Source: Centrapalus pauciflorus
Lineage: Eukaryota > Streptophyta > Magnoliopsida > Asterales > Asteraceae
Assembly (NCBI GenBank): GCA_020465985.1
Contig: JAANYP010000748.1
Location: 541,501 to 605,500, forward strand
Length of the DNA: 64,000 nt
Reading direction: 5' to 3'
The notes under the pieces were generated by a model that was not told the DNA's origin, did not search any database, and saw only the letters and a program-made list of their open reading frames with translations. A program made the position numbers and the translations under genes. Positions 12,132-24,500 of the stretch are shown here, in pieces (the first letter of the stretch is position 1; each line of letters opens with the position of its first letter).

Positions 12132-12674
12132 AAGCGACTTATTTTGACTCTCTCCTTTTTATCAAAATTTTTCTTTTCTTTTCTTTAAGATGTATTTGAT
12201 GTTGCCATACATCCCCCAGAACATTTGTATAGCTCATTTAGAATCATTGGCTGTATGTCTCTAAAATAATATTAAGACCATTTGGTCATACGTCTAAGTT
12301 AGTTACACATACGACTTTTTCTTGAATATTTTATTAGCTGTTAGGATTTCCTTTGTGTATTACGTCTACCAACACATCAAACAGGAAAGTGTACATCACT
12401 TAGAGTTTTAGGTGCATTATGTGTGAAATCTTAACACTTAAAGATTGTTTCGACTGTGCTAATTTTCGTCACTTTGAACCTATGTATCTAAGACTTGACT
12501 CAATTTTCTAATATTCTCTTTTTTTGAATTTTTTATGGTTTTCTCTCTTTTTTCTTTTGTTTTTCACTTTTAAACTAAGCTAATAAAGTAACCTACTACC
12601 TTACTATTAAAGGAAATAAGATATACTTAACTACTAACTTACTATAAAAAGAAAGAAAATATACTAAGGTCAAG
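12132..12674 (-). other. Element B spacer 3' of pol
   Basis: No ORF supported. Alignable by eye to F at 49367-49921 (for example TGTGTTGGTAG, ACGACCAATCGGTCTTA and the ACATCAAATACATCTTAAAATG segments), so it is an untranslated part of the element, not host DNA. Confidence 0.6.
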
Positions 12675-15600
12675 TTACTCTGGATTACGCATACCATTCA
12701 GTTGAACTTACAACTCAAAGCGTGACTTATCAAAAGCTTTAGTGAATAAATCAGCATTATTATCTTTTGTTGCCACTGTTACCAGCTTTATTAAGTTCTT
12801 TTCAGCACAATCACGTATGAAATGATGTCTTATGTCTATGTGCTTTGTTCTACTGTTTTTAACTGGATTATTAGTTATAGCAATAGTAGATTGATTATCT
12901 ATCCTAATGGGAGTATGAGTGTAAGTCAAACCGTAATCCCGCAAATGTTGTTTTATCCACAAAACGTGTGAACATCAACTACCAACAGCTACATATTCGG
13001 CCTCGCACGTTGACACGGCTACCAAAGTCTGTTTCTTGCATTGCCAGGATACCAGCTTCCCGCCAAGGAACTGACAACCTCCAGTTGTTGACTTTCGATT
13101 CAAGCTGCAACCTTCATAGTCTGAATCCGTGAATGCTTCCAATTCCAGATCACCATCAGCATGATACCAAAGTCCCAGCTTTGGTTTTGACTTGAGGTAT
13201 CTCAGAATCCGCTTCACAGCTTTCATTTGCATTTCTTCCGGATTGGCATGAAACCTAGCACAAATACACACAGCAAACATAATTTCAGGTCTAGAAGCAG
13301 TTAAATACATAAGTGACCTGATCATGGCCCGGTATAGAGTCGGGACCACATCAGTATCACTTTCTGTACCCGGTCCGAGATTGTGATTCACTTGAATCGG
13401 AGTACTAAAGTGAGCAGTCAGCTTTGTTCCTTCCATCCCGAAGCGCTCCAGAATATCGTAGACATACTTCGTCTGATGGATAAACATGCCCTCCTTCCTC
13501 TGTTCAACTTGCAAACCCAGAAAGAAGTTTAACTCTCCCATAGCACTCATCTTAAACTTTCACTTCATCACCTTCCCGAATTTTGCACATCTGCTCGTCT
13601 GATGACCCAAAAATGATGTCATCCACGTACACTTGTACCAAGATAAAATCTTCTCCCTTTCTCTTCACGAACAATGTACTATCAATTCTCCCTCTTTCAA
13701 ACCCGTTGTCTAAAAGATGAGTTGATAGTGTCTCATACCATGCCCTTGGTGCTTGATGTAATCCATACAGAGCCTTATCAAGACGATACCCTCTGTCTGG
13801 ATACTTTGGATCTGTAAATCCGGGCGATTGTTCGACATACACCAGTTCCTTCACCTTGTCATACAGGAATGCACTCTTTACATCCAACTGATAGACTTTA
13901 AATCCTTTGAAGGATGCAAAGGCTAGAAACAGACGAATGGCTTCGAGCCTTGCCACTGGTGCAAACACCTCATTGTAATCGATTCCCTCTTCTTGGTTGA
14001 ATCCCTTTACTACAAGTCTTGCCTTGTTGCGAGTGACAATACTCCGATCGTCTCTCTTTCACTTAAAAACCCATTTGGTTCCTATAGCAACTTCTCCTCG
14101 CGGTAGCGGCACTAACTCCCACACTTCTGGCTTTCTGAATTGTGACAGTTCTTCTTGCATTGCTTCAACCCAAGAATTGTCTTTCAGTGCCATTTGCACA
14201 TTCTTCGGCTCTACTTGTGAGATAAAACACGAATAAAGGCATGTGTGAAAAGCCTCGGAGTCGTTAATCATCGACAACAGCACCGTGTTGTTGTTCAAAC
14301 TACTCCTAGCTCTCACACTAGAATGTGGATTTCCTATGATGCTTTCAACTGGATGATCCTTATTTATCCTCGATGTTTCAATCTCATCGAACCTAAGATT
14401 ATCTCCTAAGTTTGATCCTATTTCACCTATTGGGGGAACGACCTCAGACGGTACATTTTCTTCCTCATGATCACTGTCTTCGGAAGTAGAAATGGAAGTC
14501 TGATTCTCGTTTGTAGGTAACTCAAATCGTTCTCTGCTGGAGACCCATCTTCTGTCGTTGTAGGCTCAGAAGTTGATGGAAAGCTTGTATTTGGAAAACC
14601 TTGACCATCGTCATTCAGATTTAATGACGATAAGTCATTTTCAATTGTACCTGCATTTCCATTCAAAGGAATGTTAAATGATTCAAACAATGAGTCATAA
14701 TCAAATATCCATTCCGGACCAGTTTGGGGTTCATGTGTATAACTTGTTACATCAATGTTATTCATAATTTCTACCGTACCGCTTGATTTGTTAAAAACCC
14801 TTTTGTTTGGTGAATTAGGCACATAACCTAGGAAATAACCTTCGTCAGCCTTTTCACTAAACTTAGGTTGATGTTTTTTTTTCATTAAAGTACACGGTAC
14901 CCCAAACGGTTCAAAGCAAGTTAAATTTGATGGTCTTTTATTCAGAACTTCATAACAGGTTTTGTTTAATGATTTGACAGTAAGGACCCAATTTAAAACA
15001 TGACAAGTGGTATTCACTGCCACCCCCCAAAACATGGTAGGAAGCTTTGAATCCGAGAGCATGGTCCTTGGTGTCTCAATCAAAGTCCTGTTTTTCCGTT
15101 CTGCCACCCCATTTTGTTGTGGCTCATATGGTGCACTAAATTGATGCACTATGCCTTTAGATAGGCAATATACACCAATTACTGTGTTTTTAAGTTCCGT
15201 TCCATTATCACTTATGATACGTTTTACCCTCGTCCCGTAGGAGTTTTCAACTTGGTCTAAGAAACCAATCAACTTTCCAGCTATTTTGACCATCGTACCT
15301 AAAAGGAAAACCCATGAAAATCGTGAGTAATCATCAGTGATAACTAAACAGTACCAACTACCACCTATACTCCTTTTGTTGATAGGTACGAATAGGTCCA
15401 TATGCAACAAGTCGAAAGTGGAAGCTATTGAGTTATGAGTCTGACACTTATGTGACTTCTTGTGTTGTTTGCCTTTCTTCCACGGTACACACTTGTCTTC
15501 AAACTGAAAACTCTTCATCAGGACACCCTGCACCAGTCCATGTTTAGTGATGTAGTTCTTTTTTCTCAGGTGCAAGTGTGCCATGCTCTGTGCCATAAGA

Positions 15601-16033
15601 CTGATTCGGTCTCTGAAGCTTTAGACAACATATATATCATTCCCATCGATGAATCGGAGATGTTCATGTCCAGCATGTACAAATCATTCTTCCTTGGGGT
15701 TCTCATCATAATCCACTCTTCAGGAATTTTGAATCCCGGCTTTAGCACTAACGCTTCAGTATCAGTAAAAAGAACTGAATTCTTCTTATCACAGATCTGA
15801 GAGACAATAATGAGATTGTGAGTAAGTCTATCAACGTGATATACTTGATCAAGTGTGATAGTCCCATTAGTAATCACTCCTGTTCCAGTGATATTTCCTC
15901 CCTTGTTCCCAGCAAAAGATACGAATCCCTTGTTCCCTCCCTCGAAGTCTGTGAGTAGACTTCTTTCCCCAGTCATGTGCCTTGAGCAACCACTGTCGAC
16001 GAACTACTTGTTGTTTAGACCTTTAGTTAGCTC
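12675..16033 (-). pseudogene. pol: Element B pol: protease, integrase, reverse transcriptase, RNase H (decayed)
   Basis: Minus-strand copia pol. The protease shows FVDSGCSRHMTGERS near 15990, after a TAG replacing the usual tryptophan in NNKWFVDSG. Integrase has the D (LLHMDLFVPI), D (IISDNGTELKN) and E (QQNGVAERKNRT) catalytic positions at about 15400-15070; LHMDLFGP has changed to FVP. RT carries YVDDIIFGSSDEQM near 13620 and RNase H carries FTDSDYEGCSLNRKSTTGG. The end is LNGMRNPE with TAA at 12675-12677. Lesions include TGA near 12972 (VGS*CSHVL), TAA near 12708, and frame changes near 13551, 14320-14430 and 15570. Identity to F's pol is high, so the reading is secure. Inactive. Confidence 0.92.
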
Positions 16034-16065
16034 CTGCACATAAAAGAAAACAAGTTAGTTATCAC
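16034..16065 (-). promoter_or_regulatory. Gag-pol junction of element B: stop codon within a 3' splice-site-like signal
   Basis: Minus strand reads GATAACTAACTTG, a T-rich stretch, then ATGTGCAG|GAG. The gag stop TAA lies within AACTAAC, a good branch-site consensus. A pyrimidine-rich tract and AG follow, exactly before the protease coding sequence. Element F is the same in all these features. Gag-pol expression could use stop readthrough (described for soybean SIRE1) or splicing. Confidence 0.45.
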
Positions 16066-18017
16066 GGGGAAACCAAGCCATGACTGACTTGGTAATACCG
16101 TTCTCATCCACATACGTGAACTCTTTCAAAAACCCATCTCTCATTTTAGGTGACTTGGGTGTTTGATTGAGAACCTGTTGTGGTGCAGAGTGATTTAAAT
16201 TCACTCTTGGCCTTTGGATAGGCATTTGTTGTTGAGCCCTTGAATAATTTCTATTATATGGCATTTCAGATTGGTATCCCTGGGCTCTACCTGGTGTTTG
16301 ATGTCTTGAGGAGTGTGAGACCTAATCGGAGTGTAAGCTCTTCTAGGTGTTGTACTCCTATAGACTTGTTGAGGTCCTGACCTAGATTGATTATGGACTC
16401 TATTTGGTGAATTAGTCCTAACCACGTCATTCGGTCTAACCGACACAGGTACTTGCCTAACAGCAGTCTTTGGTGTGGCATTCACAATCTTCTCAGTGTT
16501 TTGAGAACCACTTGTGCTAACTACACATGGAAAGGGTTTATGTTGTTCAGGCTTTTCAACAGTAGGTGTAGATTCTACCTACTTATATGGACAGCTAGAT
16601 GCAACATGTCCCCTTTCATGACATCTAAGACAAGACATTTTATCAATTGACTTCCTATGAGTGCCTTTTGACTTTGGTGTCTCACTAGTGTCAGTTTCTT
16701 TCTTCTCAACTACCGTGACTACTTCCTCTTTCTGATTACTAACTTCAGGTTTAGCTTCTCCTAGAATTTTGTCACTAGAAGACTGCACAAACTTGACTTT
16801 CTTAATCGTAGCATTAGTATTAGTCACCATAGTTGATTTATCCTTATCAGATTCAGATACAGTTGTAGTTGCTACCTTTGACTCAACTGGTTTATCTATT
16901 TTGTCCTGAGGTTGAGGCACATAATTATCGTTGAAAGGTGGTGGACTCTCTTTATAACCTAAACCTACTGGTTTCTTAGACTGACGCTGTGCATCTAAGA
17001 TTTTCCCTAGATTTAGTGAAGAGTTCCGAAACTTTTCTAACTTACTATTTACCTCTGCAACCTTAGCCTTTGCTTCAGCTAGCTCTATCTCTTTAATATT
17101 AAGTTCTTTGGTTAAAGCCTCAACATGCTCATACATATACTCTATCCTGACACACTGCTCACTTAGTTTGTCTTTTAGAACTATTACATCTTGAGCATCT
17201 GCTTTCAGCTTATTCCTAAGATCATCTTTTATATCTAAGAGACTAGCATTATCTGATTTTAAGGAGTCAATTTTAGCAGTTTAATTGCTATGTGTTCCTA
17301 AAACTAAATTTAATCTATCATTAGAAGTAGCACATAAAACACATAAATCACGGAATGTATAAAAGTTCAGAATTACCTTTGTATGATCTGATTCCACGTT
17401 TGCCATTTGTGCAGCAAACTCTAGAATAGTCTGATTGTCTGACTTTTCCACCAACACAGGACTTGTATCATTCTGTTCTCTATCCTCTGTTACTTCCTCT
17501 GCTCCGACATCCCCAGTCTCTGTCACTTCAGCCATGAAGGCTCTAGCATTAGACTCTGGATGTGTACTCCAATCATACGTCCCATCAAGCTGTCTGTCTG
17601 ATGATACGTTGTTTAACAGACCAGCTATGTTCGCTTGATTACTCAAACTACCAGGCTGATATCTTCCCTGAGATTGATTCTGATAGTTTTCAACTTTAGG
17701 TCGTTGACACTCTCGAGCAAAGTGTCCTAATCCCTGGCAGTTATAACACTAAACATTGGATTTGTCGAACTCAATCTTATTGTTGCTAACGTTCAGATTT
17801 CTGCCTGTTCGTTTTATGAATCTCTTGACCCTCTGAGTCACCATGGCCAGTTGCCATTGAAGATCAATTTCTTCCAGATCATCAGGATCCACCTGATCAT
17901 AGTCCTCTTCCCATAACACAGGATCATAGTCACCATGGCCAGTTGCCATTGAAGATCCATTTGTTCCAACCTCATCAGCTTTGGTGGAGAATTTGCCTTA
18001 CCAACCTCGTGATCCAT
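16055..18017 (-). pseudogene. gag: Element B gag with large N-terminal internal deletion
   Basis: Starts MDHEVGKANSPPKLMRL (ATG at 18017), matching element D's gag start. It then jumps straight to EQMDLQWQLAMV, which lies far downstream in D, so most of the N-terminal capsid-like part is missing. A 93-bp tandem duplication follows (17839-17931 and 17932 onward, both with ATGGCCAGTTGCCATTGAAG). A first CCHC knuckle region (C..CQGLGHFAREC) follows near 17740, then a coiled coil, then a second knuckle CLRCHERGHVASSC near 16600. The reading ends AWFPRDN with TAA at 16055-16057. That stop is followed in frame by protease sequence, as in F. Several further frame changes; inactive. Confidence 0.85.
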
Positions 18018-18604
18018 TTCGATAAACTTTTGCAAACTAGTCATTCTTTCTAAACTTTTTGAATTAGAACTTAATTAATTTAATTTGAAATTAATTTAAA
18101 TCAACCCTTTCGAACTTAAGTAAGTTCAAATTTGATTAATATTAAATTCATTTGAAATTAAATTCGAATTTCAGTAAGTTCGAATTCAACAAATTCGAAA
18201 TTCTGACAAGTTCGAGGTTCCTGCCAAGTTCGAAGTCTGACAAATTCGAATGCTAGCAAATTCGAATCTCAGTCAAATTCGAATGAAACCCTAAAATAAA
18301 TTCGTGAGGAGCATATTTTCTGACAAGTTCAATATTTCAGTCAAATTTGAACAAACCCTAATACATCCTATGTCGAGCGCCGCAAATTCGAAAAACGGCC
18401 AAAAGTTCGATTTTTCAATTTTTCAGTTTAAACCAATATTTTTAATTGAAAAATATTGATTTCGACCAAAAAGGTGAACCAATGTAAAATTTTCTCCGTT
18501 ATCTGGCTTGTATAACTCGAAAAAGTAAACAAAAATGTGATTTTTCCCGTCCAAAACGCCAAGAAACCACGGATGTTGTTTATGAACACCAAGAACACCC
18601 TTAT
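18018..18604 (-). repeat. Element B 5' leader with TTCGAA motif array
   Basis: Untranslated region between primer site and gag ATG. From 18100 to 18400 it holds many AAATTCGAAT, AAGTTCGAAG and GACAAGTTCGA units at 15-25 base spacing. Same motif type as in this element's LTR and in front of its additional ORF. Confidence 0.75.
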
Positions 18605-18619
18605 GGCTCTGATACCACT
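18605..18619 (-). other. Primer binding site of element B
   Basis: Minus strand AGTGGTATCAGAGCC directly after the LTR end; complementary to the 3' end of initiator tRNA-Met, as usual in plant copia. Confidence 0.9.
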
Positions 18620-19215
18620 TGTAAGGTCGCCTTCCTACGGATCCTATCTTGACGCGACGACGTCCAACGAGTGCGGAATCCTCGTTAGCGGTTTGATGGA
18701 AAGACCACGCACACAAAACATGGAGACACACACGATGATAGACGAACACTAGAACGCCCCGACACGTGATTCTCTACAAGAACAAACACAAAATCGCCTT
18801 GCAAGTTCGAGATCGCCTCTGCCTTAATTTCTGCTCAAGTTTTGCAAAATTTGTTAATTAAAACGAATTAACCCTTAATTATAACCCCTGATTCGAACTT
18901 GCTCTGGACAAGTTCGACCAAGCCCAAGGCCCTTCGAACTTGTCCTCCATAAGTTCGAACCAGTGACTTTGAACTTATGTTTGAACTTATCTTTTGAACT
19001 TATGTTTGAACTTATCTTTGAATTTATGTTTGAACTTATTGTAAAACATCAATTACAACCAAGTACAAACATACATACAATCAATATCAAACATATATCA
19101 AACATATAACAAACATATATCGAACACGTATTAATATGCAATTACGAACAAATTGACTATTACAAAATATCATCAATATTTAGACTGCTATCGTCACACA
19201 GGATACACTACCAAT
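18620..19215 (-). repeat. 5' LTR of element B
   Basis: Minus-strand LTR ending ...GACCTTACA at 18620, just before the primer site. Its start near 19215 is decayed: relatives begin TGTTGGTACACCCTGTGTGACGA, while here the minus strand reads ATTGGTAGTGTATCCTGTGTGACGA. About 596 bp. It carries the family hairpin AACGAG...CTCGTT at 18666-18686 and many TTCGAAC motifs. Confidence 0.85.
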
Positions 19216-19799
19216 TGACACTCTTTTGTAACAGATAGGGCCTTGTTAATACAAGTCATGATTGTATGTTCATATCTATGTCTCAAGTTAATGATTGTGT
19301 ATTGTATTCGTGTTTTCATGTTAAGTTCATGATTGCTAGATAAGTTCTTAACACGTGAACTTATGAGGATAAGTTCATGAGGTATGAACAGGTGATAAGT
19401 TCATGAGGTATGAACTTATGAAGATAAGTTCATAGGGTACGAACTTCTGGCTTATAAGTTCGTACGAACTTAGCCCTGATAAGTTCATATGAACTTATCT
19501 GCATGGGCTTGAACTTATAAGTTCGTGGGCTTGGGTCATGCACGAACTTAAGGGTTATTTCATGAACTTGTGTTTGCAAAAGTGAAGAACTTTCAGAATC
19601 GCATTCCAGACGTTTCAGAGAGTTTCAGAGGGAACTTAGGAGCAATACATTGTGTAGAGTTGATAATCATTCAACTAGCATCGTGTTTGGCTCCGTGATT
19701 CCCGTGTGTGTTTGTGATCGATCCGCTAACATTAAACGAGGATTCCGCACTCGTTTGACGTCGTCACGCGTTGATATATCGGATAGGGTGGACCTTACA
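19214..19799 (+). repeat. Plus-strand LTR of family 1, head to head with element B
   Basis: Ends GGACCTTACA at 19799 and carries the hairpin AACGAG...CTCGTT at 19735-19755, as in the other family 1 LTRs. Its start is damaged or missing: TTGACACTCT may match the family's TTGGTACACTCT, after which about 15 bases seem lost. Its own motif variant is AAGTTCATGA / TATGAACTTA (19320-19560). No primer site follows; RNase H sequence of element C follows directly. It is therefore a solo LTR or the 3' LTR of an element whose body is not here. Element B begins exactly at its left edge in the opposite orientation. Confidence 0.75.
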
Positions 19800-19849
19800 A
19801 AAACCATTTTAATTTTTTGGTATAGAAATTGGGTATGCTGAATCAATAG
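19800..19849 (+). pseudogene. pol: Element C pol tail (RNase H C-terminus)
   Basis: Only about 16 codons, too short for ordinary ORF calling. The frame reads KNHFNFLV, a TAG, then KLGMLNQ and TAG at 19847-19849. Compare FLVSHIGMLNPLSS at the end of E's pol and NYLVSKLGMLNKSD in A. This shows that the LTR at 19214-19799 interrupts the RNase H of an older copia element. Confidence 0.65.
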
Positions 19850-20473
19850 ATTTAAACATTTAGGTGTTACAAAATATAACTTTTCACCTAACAATTTTTT
19901 ACTTGATTTATTTTTTGTCTTAATCTCTTGTTCTTTCAAAGTGTTGATTTTTCTGAGATTTAACTGATTATGGATTGTTATGTGCAGGGGGAGCAAACTG
20001 AAAATTTTATTTGTATAACTATTTTTTTAAACAGTTTATCTGGTATTTTTTATCTTCTTAATTGTAGGGGGGGCATTCTTAAAAGATGATATCAATCTGA
20101 GGGGGAGCTAAAACGCAAATTTCAAGGGGGAGCAAATTTGCTTATTTTTGTTGTTCAATTTATTTTTTTATTTTATGTTCATTTTATTTTAATTTTTGTT
20201 ATTTTATTTAGTTTGTGTGTGTCTTTTATTTTTTAATGAGGTGGGCTTAATTGAGAAAAATAAAAAGGAATGGGCCGAATTGCTAAAATGAGAGAATGGA
20301 AATGCACCGAGTTGCATTAAATGAAATCATATAACTTTGAATTTCCAATTTGAAATTCACTTTTTCGAGAATTGTATCTTGCATCACCTAATATCAAAAT
20401 TCTCTCAATTTTCTTCAATTGAACGTCAACAAAAAATTCTCAAACTTAAAATTCAAGATTTTCAGGAAAATTT
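19850..20473 (+). promoter_or_regulatory. Element C spacer and candidate promoter/first exon of the additional ORF
   Basis: No ORF. Contains several purine-tract-like GGGGGAGC segments (19987, 20101, 20126). A TATA-like CATATAACTTTG is at about 20328. A C/T-rich stretch follows near 20390-20420, then a donor-like AATTT|GTAAGTTTTT at 20473/20474. Confidence 0.4.
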
Positions 20474-21562
20474 GTAAGTTTTTTTGTTGGTATTTTTTTT
20501 ACTCTATTTGTATTTTTTTAATTTTCTTTTCGAGTTTATATGTTTTTCAGTTCACTGTCTGTGTTTGTGTGTGTTGTCGGTGTGTGAACATCTGAGATCC
20601 TTCATTGAGTGCTTACAAGTTCAAATTGAGTGTTTGTGTTTGTGCATCATGATAAACTAAACCTAGATTTCAAATATCATGACTTATGATGCACTGTACA
20701 ACATTTAATTGAAATTTTCAGAATGAATTTTTCGAGTTCTTAGGCTTTCTGAAATCCAAAGATTTCTGGTTCATAAAGTTTTTTTTTGAAACAACTTCAG
20801 TAAAGGGAAACAGTTTAAGATGATATTTCAGGTAGGAAATGTTAAATTTTAGGTACGAATAGTTCCTCAATTGAATTTTTTAAAGTTTCAGTAGTGAAAG
20901 CACTTGGAACATTTTTTAGATTTTAAACTCGATCAAAGCTTCAATTGAGAAAAACTCACCTTCATTCGAGTTTGAGTAAATAGCATCCGAGAAAAACTCA
21001 GTTTAATTCGAGTTTGATAAACTTTCATCCGAGGATGTCTAAGTGCTAATCGAGTTTGTCAAGGTTACACCCGAGGATACCTCAGAATAATTCGAGTTTG
21101 TCAAAACTTCAACAAAGTTAAGTATAGTTTCATTCGAGTTTGGCAATGAATCACCCGAGTTCACTTTAGTTTCAACCGTGTTTGCCATAGACATACCCAA
21201 GTTTAATGTAAGGTTTGACTGAGTTTGATAAACCATTACCGAGGTTAATTGTACTTCAATCGAGTTTGTTAATGTATCACCCGAGTTTAGCTTCAAAAAT
21301 TTTTTCTAAGTGTGGAAATTTTCATTTTTCAAAGATATTTCACATTTTTCGAGTTAAAATTTTAAGATCTTTCTTACATTAACATAGGTCCCTCAATGGT
21401 TGACTTTGGAGTCCTAATTGTAATATTTAATATTATTGTCCGGAATCCCGATGTTTTAAACAATGTAACACATATTTTTTTAATTTCTTCATAAATGTTA
21501 TATTTCTTTATCTAATCATTTTGTTTTACCTGATGTGTCTAACATGTTTGTTATATTTACAG
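20474..21562 (+). other. Predicted leader intron before the additional ORF of element C
   Basis: Donor GTAAGT (a full match to the plant consensus after the junction) and acceptor TTTGTTATATTTACAG ending at 21562, seven bases before ATG 21570. T-rich throughout, as plant introns are. It contains the 42-bp tandem repeat. Inferred from sequence only. Confidence 0.5.
20955..21300 (+). repeat. 42-bp tandem repeat with TCGAGTTTG core, element C
   Basis: The core TCGAGTTTG or a one- or two-base variant occurs at 20966, 21008, 21050, 21092, 21134, 21176, 21219 and 21260. The spacing is 42 bases with a one-base slip near 21219. A second conserved word in each unit is TCACCCGAG / CATCCGAG. The unit length is a multiple of three, so both strands read as 14-residue repeats (minus-strand open frame 21039-21296), which I take as incidental. 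Confidence 0.85.
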
Positions 21563-21569
21563 GTTACAA

Positions 21570-24500
21570 ATGGCTACCCAAACCCCAACCCATCAATCAA
21601 ACTCCTCTGACTCACATTCATCATCAAACCATACCCTAGTTTCTAAACCAATCAAGTCTGCTTCTGTTTATAGACCAACACCATCTTCTCCCATCCCTAA
21701 CACCAAACTGTTGAAATTCAAACATTGTCTAAATCTTCTGGACAACAATCATCGCTTTGATCCAAACAATATCAAAGTAAGCCATCCCATGATTGTTGAG
21801 ATTCTTAAAGGTCATCCTCTTGGTTACTTACTCAAGTATAAACCTACAATTCCTTTGATCTACCTGCATCAAATCTAGCATACTATAAAGTTTGTTCCTG
21901 ATGCCGGTAATCGTCACTTCAAAGTCACAATAGATCAATACAAAGCAAAGATCACATTGGCTAGACTCCGTCATAACCTGTTTTTGCCAAGACGGATTGA
22001 TAGGGTTAATTTCCCTAACTTCACGGACTTCGAAGACTTCGTATCAGATGAACAACTCTGTAGAGACCTCATAAGTATGGGGTACACGAAGCCACATACG
22101 AAGAGTTCAATGTTTCACCGCAATGGATTAAATGGTGAATGGTATACATTATATGGAATTCTGAATAGATGTATGACCTCCAAACATACCGGAATTTATC
22201 GCGGCAGTCTTCATTGTCTGAGATTATTTCATGGATTCGCATACAACAAACATTATGACTTCGCGCAATGTGTTTGGGAGGATTTAAAAGAGGTGGTGCT
22301 TGCTAACACCACAAACCGAGCAAGAAAGTTTGTACCTCTTCAATGTTTCAATCAGATCTTAATCAGAGGAATCTTAAGGGCAAACGAAAAGATCCCAAAG
22401 AGGACACGTTCTCAAAAGTGCCCAGATTACGTAATGATGAGTCTGCACAGAGTTTAGGATGATCCAATTGCCAATATTATGCTGATTACTGAATCTTTAT
22501 TAAAGTATGTTGATGAGCATGCGGAATCTGTGAGGTTATATCATATAGACCATGCTCCTGTGGAACCTCAACAACCGAGGCATCCTGCCCCTGGAGTGTT
22601 AAATGAGCAGGTACATCAATAAGGGGTTGATGTACATGGTAACCTTGAGTTGAGAGAGGAGGCTGAAGGAGTTGTGAGGGGAGGTGAAAAAGATTTTGAT
22701 TCGGAACGAGCATTGTCTAATATTCAAGAAGGAGGTAATGAAGGTAATGATGATGATGGTGATGTTGATTAAGATGGCAATGATGATGATATTGATGTTC
22801 TGGGGAAAGAATTTAAATATCTCAATCTGAGTGTATACTTGTTCAAGAAGTTGATGAAGTGGTGAGAGTGAGTGTGAGGGAGTCCCAAACCATAGACAGC
22901 CGGGTAGCCACATCTACTATTAGCTCTCCTTTGAGAGTTGACATTGAAGCAACCAGTACCCCACTGGGGACTGCACACCCCACCAGCCACTCATCTCCTT
23001 CTCAACAGGGAGATGTTTGAATTCATCATGGGGATTTTGCACAAAATCTATCCTGGGATCAATTCAAATCCTATGGATATTGAAACAAGTACACCTCTGC
23101 CCCATTGTACATTTCTTTGTCCATAGGTCATAGAACCAATACACGATAGCACACTAGAGTCGGTTTCATGTGTTGAAACAAGTACAGAAAGACTATGTGT
23201 CCCTGTAGCAAAAACTATTGTGTCGGAAGCATTCGTTGCTCTGTCACATGAAGTAGTTGGAAGTCGTACCAGAGATACATCGATGCCAACTCTAAACATA
23301 GGCCACGCAGATGTTCTTTTTACGAGTTCAACTATCATGACAATTGGAAGTCTAAGTGATCCAGGAGTTAGCTTGTTACCCTTTATTACTGAACAAAGAC
23401 TGAATGAAGTAATTTCTAGTGTTACTAATCAAATGAGCACTCTATATGCAGAGATGGTGAGCCAAATGATAAATATTCAAAAACTATTGAAAGGAAAGGC
23501 AACTGCTGATGTAGTAGAAGAAAAGCAGATATTCAACAACGAGTTGAGAGACTATTATGTGGAGGAGTTTGACGTCATGAATGAGCGTATGACGTGATTG
23601 GAAAATACTGTTGTGAGCGCTCTTGGTTCCTTATCTGAACCATTCTCTATTCTTGAACAAACATGCAAATCCCAAGCTTCTAGGTCTAAAAGACAAATTG
23701 AGGATCATGATGACTCCGATGATGCTCTTCATGAGTGAGAGAAGAATATAAAGCTTGGAGATTCAGAGCAACAATTAGTTGTGTTTGAGGCAAAAGAAAC
23801 AGGTAGTGGTTCAGGAGAGGGTGGAGGCTCAAAAGATGATCCAGTTGCTTCTCAAAGCGAGATATGATTGATTCTTTATGAAGATGTTCCGATTCTTTTG
23901 AGTGTGCAATCTGGTGTTTATTGTTTTGATGAGTATGATGATTCTGACAAGGATGATGAAGATGAAGTATTAAGAATAGAAGGATATGAAAAGGATATTG
24001 TTTTACCTGAGCCTGAAGTGTTTGAATTTTCGAGAAATGTCTATGAAAGCTGAGAAGATTGTAGACGAAGAGGAGCTAGTAGAGGAAATTTTGAAAGATG
24101 ATATACCAACGCCAACGATTGAAAAGCCTGCGGTGATGGTCACCATTATGGAAGAAGAAGATCCTTTTCCTATGAGTGGGGTGCCTGAAACCCTTCTAGA
24201 AATGACAGAAGTGCAATTGATGGATAAATTCTTTTGAAGCTGCATTTTGGCAGAAGAATCAGATAGACAACATCATCTGAGGTTTACTGTTCAAGGAGTA
24301 GTACAAAAGGAAATAAGTGACATGTTGAGTCTTCTTAATGATGAAGAGGTTAGACAAAAGAAGAAGGTCAAGAAACTTAAGTTGTCAGACAAGCAGAATG
24401 CAGATTTCATTAAGAAGCGGAATAGACTTCCATTTTTGGAAGATCATTTAGACAAGAAGATTTTTTGTAAAAAGTATACTCCAATATCATTTTTGAAGCT

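Larger units (their letters stand above)
8463..19215 (-). mobile_element. Element B: family 1 Ty1/copia retrotransposon, 3' end cut by element A
   Basis: Reading the minus strand from 19215: LTR, tRNA-Met primer site, leader, gag with two zinc-knuckle regions, protease-integrase, RT-RNase H, a spacer with triple repeat and TATA box, and an additional ORF cut at 8463 by element A. The order is the same as in element F, with which it shares protein sequence throughout. All coding parts are decayed, and gag carries a large internal deletion. The 3' LTR is not in the window; it should lie left of element A's 5' end. Confidence 0.9.

Noticed and set aside
21039..21296. 85-codon minus-strand frame with 14-residue repeats
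   Set aside because: Explained by the 42-bp tandem DNA repeat; no start context, no homology, inside a predicted intron.
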